Shown one piece after another: positions 6,332 to 9,364 of a stretch of DNA of 9,364 bases. How positions within the stretch are numbered: position 1 is the first letter of the stretch; each line of letters opens with the position of its first letter. A model generated the notes under the pieces. The model ran no database searches and was not told the origin of the DNA. It saw only the letters and a list, made by a program, of their open reading frames with translations. Origin of the DNA: Nitrososphaerota archaeon (lineage in GTDB: Archaea; Thermoproteota; Nitrososphaeria; Nitrososphaerales; Nitrosopumilaceae); contig JADFLN010000001.1 in NCBI GenBank assembly GCA_022564385.1, positions 1-9,364 on the forward strand, read 5' to 3'. The translations under genes were made by a program, and so were the position numbers.

Positions 6332-6669
6332 TGCGAGGAGGAAATCGCGAAATGCGAAGAATGATGGACAAAATGGGTCTTGATATGAATGAACTCACAA
6401 ATGTTCAAGAGGTAATAATTAAGACTGACAAAAAAGAGATTATTCTTACCAAACCCTCCGTTACTGAAATGAAAGCAAAAGATAGCTCTATCTTTACAGT
6501 AACTGCAGACAGTTATGAAGAAAGAGAATTAGAGGTTCCAATTTTCTCAGACGAGGATATTCAACTAGTCGGTCAACAAGCTGGAGTTGATGAAGAAAAA
6601 GCTAAAAACGCTTTAGAGGAAGCTAAAGGCGATCTTGCAAGAGCAATTTTACTTCTAACTACAGGATAA
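6328..6669 (+). CDS. nac: Archaeal nascent polypeptide-associated complex protein (aNAC)
   Basis: This complete 113-residue aNAC forms a homodimer that binds near the ribosomal exit tunnel and contacts nascent chains. Residues 1-22 are the Met/Arg-rich ribosome-contact segment (MMRGGNREMRRMMDKMGLDM). The NAC beta-barrel spans about 23-68 (NVQEVIIKTDKKEIIL, then KDSSIFTVTA). Residues 73-112 form the C-terminal UBA domain (FSDEDIQLVGQQAGVDEEKA, ending LARAILLL). The ATG at 6328 overlaps the upstream TGA (ATGA), indicating translational coupling to the PUA gene. The second codon is also ATG, so 6331 is an equal alternative. A GAGGAGG at 6335-6341 precedes a third ATG (6352), but archaeal aNACs normally carry the Gly-Gly segment those bases encode, so the longer form is preferred. 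Confidence 0.93.
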   Translation: MMRGGNREMRRMMDKMGLDMNELTNVQEVIIKTDKKEIILTKPSVTEMKAKDSSIFTVTADSYEERELEVPIFSDEDIQLVGQQAGVDEEKAKNALEEAKGDLARAILLLTTG

Positions 6670-6670
6670 T

Positions 6671-6682
6671 GTTTTAATTTTT
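6671..6682 (+). terminator. T-rich terminator after aNAC
   Basis: GTTTTAATTTTT begins 2 nt after the aNAC stop codon, with T4 and T5 runs and no clear stem. This is the archaeal style of termination signal and separates aNAC from the next gene's promoter. Confidence 0.4.
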
Positions 6683-6708
6683 GTGCCTAAAAATCAGTTA
6701 AAAATGAA

Positions 6709-6718
6709 TGATTTAAGT
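6709..6718 (+). promoter_or_regulatory. TATA-like box of the coiled-coil stalk gene
   Basis: TGATTTAAGT (6709-6718), centred about 30 nt before the ATG at 6745, predicts a start of transcription near 6740. That is upstream of the ATG at 6745 but downstream of the TTG at 6736, so it favours the ATG. Confidence 0.4.
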
Positions 6719-6744
6719 AATGGAATTATTTTATTTTGAGTATA

Positions 6745-7080
6745 ATGAGTAGCATGGCTGAATCTAAAGTTACTGGAATAATTAAGACTTTGAACACCTT
6801 AGAAGATGACCTAGATTCCATAAACAGCAAAGTATCTGATATGAAAAAACAACTTTCTGTAAAGACACAAAAGGAAATTGATGTATTATTAGAAAAAACT
6901 CGAGAGATGGCTACAAAAGAAGCTGAAGTTATCATTAATGCATCAAAAGAAAAGGCTACCGCAGAATCTGCAAAAATTACTCAAGAAGGTGAAGCCAGAT
7001 TATCTGAAATACAGTCTAATGTCGATGCTAATTTTGATGAAGCAGTAAAACAAGTAGTGTCAACTGTTTTGAAAGCATAA
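6745..7080 (+). CDS. Coiled-coil protein, probable rotary ATPase peripheral-stalk (subunit H/G-like)
   Basis: The 111-residue product is almost entirely charged helix. Residues about 13-45 form one coiled coil (IIKTLNTLEDDLDSINSKV). About 45-90 are rich in Glu, Lys and Ala with a right-handed-type repeat (KEAEVIINASKEKATAESAK), and the end is FDEAVKQVVSTVLKA. This pattern, a long Ala-rich helix with a short hydrophobic C-terminus ending in VVSTVLKA, is typical of A/V-type ATPase stalk subunits H/G, which pair with subunit E. No other ATPase gene is in the window, so the call rests on sequence character alone; another coiled-coil protein is possible. Starts available are TTG 6736, ATG 6745 and ATG 6754; the promoter position favours 6745. 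Confidence 0.5.
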   Translation: MSSMAESKVTGIIKTLNTLEDDLDSINSKVSDMKKQLSVKTQKEIDVLLEKTREMATKEAEVIINASKEKATAESAKITQEGEARLSEIQSNVDANFDEAVKQVVSTVLKA

Positions 7081-7086
7081 ACCTAA

Positions 7087-7266
7087 ATCACATATTTTGT
7101 TTTATCCTATATCGATCCCTTACTGAATGCTCGTATTGGAATTGCAACTACTTATGGTAAACCATACTATAGATTTTCAACATATCTTAAGACCCTCAAA
7201 TTATCTTTTGATTCTATACTTCCTGAAGAAATTCTAAATTATTCTGGACATCTAATTTTTACTACC
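7087..7266 (+). other. Upstream in-frame coding extension of the RNase H-like gene without a standard start codon
   Basis: The frame of the next gene is open from the TAA at 7084-7086 and reads like protein for 60 codons: YFVLSYIDPLLNARIGIATT, then GKPYYRFSTYLKTLKLSFDS and ILPEEILNYSGHLIF, up to the ATG at 7267. Codon choice looks the same as in the gene. There is no ATG, GTG or TTG anywhere in this stretch. Possible initiators are ATC 7087, CTG 7123 and ATT 7135. Either translation uses one of these, or a base error hides a normal start. It begins 7 nt after the stalk gene's stop. Confidence 0.6.
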
Positions 7267-7764
7267 ATGAAAGAGTCTCCAAAAAAATGTAAAAAACTCT
7301 TACTTTATGAAGATACCTTTGAACATCATCCCACTATAATTAGAGGCATAATGATGCAAAAACTTAATCAAGATTTTGAAGAAGAAAATCTAATTTTAGG
7401 AATTGATCCAGGGCAAAGAATTGGGGTGTCAATATTTTATTATGGAACAGAAATTGGGAGATCATTTTATTCTTCAGTTGAAGAATTAGTCTTTCATATT
7501 ATTCAAGTTTTAAGTGGTCTTAGAGCAAAAAGAAAAATAATTAAAATTGGAAATGGAAATATGAAAATTGCAAAACAAATTGTAACTATGCTTAATCTAA
7601 AATTTTGTTCATCTTTTGAATTAGAATTTGTTGATGAACGAAAAACTACTCTAAAAATTAAAAATTTCAATCAAAGAGGAAAACGAGATATGCTTTCTGC
7701 AAAATATATCTCACAACGAGATGGATACAGACATTTTATCTTACCTCTTTCATTAACAGGTTAA
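7267..7764 (+). CDS. RuvC/YqgF-like RNase H-fold protein (minimal extent)
   Basis: From the first ATG the product has 165 residues; with the upstream extension it could reach 225. Residues 41-54 (NLILGIDPGQRIGV) match the first strand of RuvC and YqgF nucleases, with catalytic-type Asp47. FVDERKTT (121-128) resembles the YqgF DER-[LK]-TT motif, giving Glu124, and KRDMLSAKYI (139-148) supplies a third acid, Asp141, in the position of the YqgF/RuvC C-terminal Asp. A plausible D-E-D metal-binding triad is therefore present, and nuclease activity on structured DNA or RNA is inferred, not shown. The region before residue 40 and the upstream extension form an extra N-terminal domain I do not recognise. 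It is not Hjc, the usual archaeal Holliday junction resolvase. The ATG is probably not the true start. Confidence 0.65.
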   Translation: MKESPKKCKKLLLYEDTFEHHPTIIRGIMMQKLNQDFEEENLILGIDPGQRIGVSIFYYGTEIGRSFYSSVEELVFHIIQVLSGLRAKRKIIKIGNGNMKIAKQIVTMLNLKFCSSFELEFVDERKTTLKIKNFNQRGKRDMLSAKYISQRDGYRHFILPLSLTG

Positions 7765-7824
7765 AAAAAATAGAAATTTCATTGTAAAAATTTTCAAAGT
7801 TTTTAGAAAAACGTGAATTTGTTA

Positions 7825-7831
7825 TTTTTTT
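7825..7831 (+). terminator. Oligo-T run after the RNase H-like gene
   Basis: Seven consecutive T, 61 nt past the stop codon, are enough for intrinsic termination by archaeal RNA polymerase. Other short T-runs nearby make the exact point uncertain. Confidence 0.35.
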
Positions 7832-8060
7832 ATGCCTAATTTACTCGTAAAATAATGAAGTATGAATATATTCTAAATTTCACTGTTTTTTCGAAAAAAA
7901 ATGAAAATTTCATTCAAACAACTATATTACTACATGTCATTTTTTCAAAAAATATGCTATAAAAAAAAGCATACATATTTATTGAAGATTTCTAGTTTTT
8001 TTTGAAACTAATAACTTTGATCGCAAAATAATTCATAATAATTTCATGTTTTTTGTATTT

Positions 8061-8068
8061 TTTATATA
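8061..8068 (+). promoter_or_regulatory. Upstream TATA-like box of the zinc-finger gene
   Basis: TTTATATA is 26 bp upstream of a second TATA box. Used alone it would start transcription near 8091 and leave a leader of about 30 nt. It overlaps the left arm of the dyad at 8066-8084. Confidence 0.4.
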
Positions 8069-8084
8069 GATTTTCTCAATCTAT
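8066..8084. promoter_or_regulatory. Dyad (possible operator) between tandem TATA boxes
   Basis: ATAGATT (8066-8072) and AATCTAT (8078-8084) form a perfect 7-bp inverted repeat with a 5-bp spacer. Its left arm overlaps the upstream TATA box and its right arm ends 2 bp before the proximal one, covering the TFB-recognition (BRE) region. That placement suits a repressor or activator dimer. Confidence 0.45.
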
Positions 8085-8086
8085 TC

Positions 8087-8094
8087 TTATATAG
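8087..8094 (+). promoter_or_regulatory. Proximal TATA box of the zinc-finger gene
   Basis: TTATATAG is centred about 31 nt before the ATG at 8122, giving a predicted transcription start near 8116 and a leader of only a few bases. No Shine-Dalgarno is present, consistent with leaderless translation. Confidence 0.6.
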
Positions 8095-8121
8095 TTGTGA
8101 ATTCTATAACAACATACCAAG

Positions 8122-8559
8122 ATGACTTGTAAAGGAATTTGTGTTAGATATAAGGCTCAGAAGCCTGTTGGAACCGGAAGATATGCTTCAGGACAACGTC
8201 GATGTCAAATTTGTGAAATTTTCATCAAATGGGAAGGACTTTGGTGTCCATGTTGTGGATATAGATTAAGAACAAAACCACGTAATCTAAAATACAAAGC
8301 AAAATTACGTGCAAGAGTTGAGGCTGATTCTATTGAAGCTAAGGCAGTTGCAAAAACTCAATTAGAAGAGATTCAAGTTGAAGTAAAAGCAAAATCTAAA
8401 GCTAAAACAACAAAATCCAAAACAACGAAAAAGGAAAAAATCCCTTGTACATACTGTGAAAAACTGTTTGTTTATTTAGATAAACATGAAAAGAAATGCA
8501 AGAAAAATCCTAATATCGAAATTTCCCAAGAAAGTGAAACAATAGCAATAAAAGCATAA
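8122..8559 (+). CDS. Two-zinc-finger protein of a thaumarchaeal type (zinc ribbon, Lys-rich linker, C2HC finger)
   Basis: This 145-residue protein has an N-terminal domain MTCKGICVRYKAQKPVGTGR with Cys3 and Cys7. A zinc ribbon follows at 28-45: CQIC (28-31), then WCPCCGYRLRTKPRNLKYKA starting at 41, with Cys42 and Cys45 as the second pair and an extra Cys44. Residues 59-107 are a charged Ala/Lys/Glu segment, probably helical then a basic linker (KAKSKAKTTKSKTTKKEK). The C-terminal finger is CTYCEKLFVYLDKHEKKC: Cys109, Cys112, His122, Cys126. The N-terminal half has the look of a conserved family I associate with thaumarchaea, of unknown function. Nucleic-acid binding is likely from the zinc ribbon and basic linker. 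It has its own strong promoter and probably leads a transcript containing the two following genes. Confidence 0.8.
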   Translation: MTCKGICVRYKAQKPVGTGRYASGQRRCQICEIFIKWEGLWCPCCGYRLRTKPRNLKYKAKLRARVEADSIEAKAVAKTQLEEIQVEVKAKSKAKTTKSKTTKKEKIPCTYCEKLFVYLDKHEKKCKKNPNIEISQESETIAIKA

Positions 8560-8576
8560 GATTTGTTCATAGCTTA

Positions 8577-8918
8577 TTGAACTCCCCAAATGGATTTTTC
8601 CAGAAAGTGGTAAATTTGGAGAGCCGTACTTTTTTTTTACAAATTCAAAAATTTGAAAATGGATATTTTGTTTCTGTCACAGAAGGAACTAATAAGATAG
8701 GTTCTATGGTTGTTTCTTTAGCAACTGGACCTACACCAATTACAACAACAGTTATTCCATCTAAAACTGAATCCCTTTTTCTAAAACTTATCGCTGAACG
8801 AATCAGTACTAGAATGAGAGGTATTGCTTTAGTTTCTTCATTTACTCAAAAAAAATTAGAACCTAATACTGCAAAAACTCTAATGTTTGAAATTATGGAG
8901 ATGATAGAAAATAACTGA
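8577..8918 (+). CDS. Small protein resembling proteasome assembly chaperone 4 (PAC4/PSMG4-like)
   Basis: This 113-residue protein begins at TTG 8577, 17 nt after the zinc-finger gene; GTG 8607 and TTG 8616 are alternatives, as no ATG exists. Its layout follows eukaryotic PAC4: two strands at about 18-34 (FFLQIQKFENGYFVSVTEG), then NKIGSMVVSLATGPTPITTT at 39-58, where PAC4 has a Leu-Ala-Val-Ala-Met strand followed by IPVST, then LFLKLIAERISTRMRGIALV at 67-86, matching PAC4's LAxRLAxKTxxxVFVS helix-strand unit, and a C-terminal helix. PAC3/PAC4 proteins help build the 20S proteasome alpha ring. Archaeal proteasomes also need assembly, and thaumarchaea have 20S proteasomes, so the role is plausible but rests on an alignment made by eye. 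No proteasome gene is visible here. It overlaps the UbiD gene by 8 bp. Confidence 0.6.
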   Translation: MNSPNGFFQKVVNLESRTFFLQIQKFENGYFVSVTEGTNKIGSMVVSLATGPTPITTTVIPSKTESLFLKLIAERISTRMRGIALVSSFTQKKLEPNTAKTLMFEIMEMIENN

Positions 8919-9364
8919 TTTAAGAAATTATATTTCTCAAATTAAAAAAAGTAAAGATCTTAAAACTGTAAAAACAAAAGTTTCTACAAAATACGAGATT
9001 GCAGGAATTACTGCAAAAGTTGATGGCTCTTATGCTATTTTATTTGAAAATATAAAAGAAAGTAACTTTCGTTTAATTACTAATTTAGTGGGAACTAGAA
9101 AAAGATTTGCTCTGGCCGTTAGAAGTACAGAAAACAATATTCATGAAAAAGTAATTTCAGCAATTAAAAAAGCTAAAAAGCCAAAAATTATCTCTTCAGG
9201 AAAATTCATGGAAAACAAGTCACAAAATCTCACTTCCTTGCCTATTGTAACTCATTTTGAAAAGGAATCTGGTCCATTTATCACATCTTCTATTGTTTAT
9301 ACTAAGAATCCTGAAACTGGAAAACAAAATTCCTCATTTCATAGATTTATGCCAATTGATAAAA
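8911..9364 (+). CDS. UbiD-family decarboxylase, 3' partial
   Basis: The frame runs to the window edge and encodes the first 151 residues of a UbiD-type prenylated-FMN decarboxylase. TDLRNYISQIKKSKDL (2-17) is the usual N-terminus, AILFENIKESNFRLITNLVG (42-61) the conserved FEN-(V/I)-K-x-S strand, and LPIVTHFEKESGPFITSSIV (110-129) followed by NPETGKQNSSFHRF the core fold. Candidate roles in archaea are the trans-anhydromevalonate 5-phosphate decarboxylase of the archaeal mevalonate pathway or a quinone-pathway decarboxylase; the catalytic Glu-Arg-Glu part lies outside the window. The start is unusual: an in-frame TAG at 8905-8907 is followed by AAA, then ATA (8911) ACT GAT, with no ATG, GTG or TTG near. 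Position 8911 aligns with the expected Met, so ATA is taken as the probable initiator. Confidence 0.85.
   Translation, partial: MTDLRNYISQIKKSKDLKTVKTKVSTKYEIAGITAKVDGSYAILFENIKESNFRLITNLVGTRKRFALAVRSTENNIHEKVISAIKKAKKPKIISSGKFMENKSQNLTSLPIVTHFEKESGPFITSSIVYTKNPETGKQNSSFHRFMPIDK

Larger units (their letters stand above)
7765..8121. other. 357-bp gene-free AT-rich region with clustered short dyads
   Basis: I see no gene here on either strand. It holds a T7 run (7825-7831), perfect short palindromes at 7886-7899 (TTTTTTCGAAAAAA), 7901-7913 (ATGAAAATTTCAT) and 7939-7953, and hairpins TATGCT/AGCATA (7953-7958/7968-7973) and TAGTTT/AAACTA (7993-7998/8005-8010). AATTTCA recurs four times (7775, 7876, 7906, 8040). 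The last 60 bp carry the promoter of the zinc-finger gene. It could be simple spacer, a long 5' regulatory region or a small RNA locus; the A/T bias makes chance palindromes easy. Confidence 0.6.

Noticed and set aside
6335..6354. Strong GAGGAGG Shine-Dalgarno followed by ATG at 6352 inside aNAC
   Set aside because: The bases encode the Arg-Gly-Gly segment common at archaeal aNAC N-termini, and the ATGA overlap supports the upstream start. A shorter second product cannot be excluded but is not needed.
6049..6408. Minus-strand open frame across the PUA-aNAC junction
   Set aside because: Both plus-strand genes are clear family members; this frame is His/Ser-rich and without domain features.
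7765..8121. tRNA, rRNA, CRISPR array or replication origin in the gene-free stretch
   Set aside because: The stretch is too AT-rich for tRNA or rRNA stems, has no regular repeat-spacer pattern, and no cdc6/orc gene or origin-box repeats are nearby.
1..9364. Mobile element or defence island
   Set aside because: No transposase, integrase, terminal inverted repeats or target duplications are visible, and nearly all genes are archaeal core functions with uniform base composition.

Overview
The window reads as core chromosome of an ammonia-oxidising thaumarchaeon (Nitrosopumilus/Nitrosarchaeum type). The evidence is very AT-rich coding DNA, archaeal information-processing genes (TFE-alpha, aNAC, Trm56, an archaeosine-transglycosylase-type PUA protein), TATA boxes placed about 23-30 nt before start codons as expected for leaderless mRNAs, and small zinc-ribbon and Lys-rich proteins of the kind common in that phylum. 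I see no mobile element, CRISPR array, rRNA or tRNA.

Layout. Bases 2-649 (+) hold the 3' part of a riboflavin-pathway reductase (RibD C-terminal type), followed by a small Lys-rich protein with a truncated SWIB-like end (685-936, +). A convergent intergenic region with a terminator-like hairpin follows. The minus strand then carries, in transcription order, an AbrB-PhoU regulator (5767 to 4721), an HflX-type GTPase (4664 to 3543), the tRNA methyltransferase Trm56 (3553 to 3020), TFE-alpha (2993 to 2478) and an aldehyde dehydrogenase (2446 to 1034). From hflX down to tfe the genes overlap or nearly touch, which suggests an operon of ribosome, tRNA and transcription functions. A divergent promoter region at 5768-5857 contains an exact 11-bp direct repeat.

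On the plus strand come a stand-alone PUA protein resembling the C-terminal half of archaeosine tRNA-guanine transglycosylase (5858-6331), an ATGA-coupled aNAC (6328-6669), a coiled-coil protein like a rotary-ATPase peripheral stalk (6745-7080), and a RuvC/YqgF-like RNase H-fold protein (ATG at 7267, but its reading frame looks coding from 7087). A 357-bp gene-free AT-rich stretch rich in short dyads follows. The last block is a two-zinc-finger protein (8122-8559), a protein resembling the eukaryotic proteasome assembly chaperone PAC4 (8577-8918), and the start of a UbiD-family decarboxylase (8911 to the window edge).

The most interesting points are: (i) the PAC4-like protein; (ii) two genes whose reading frames contain no ATG, GTG or TTG where the protein should begin (RNase H-like and UbiD), which points to ATA/ATC/ATT/CTG initiation or sequence errors; (iii) the stand-alone transglycosylase-like PUA protein coupled to aNAC; and (iv) the dyad between tandem TATA boxes before the zinc-finger gene. 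All identifications are by eye from motifs; no database search was run.
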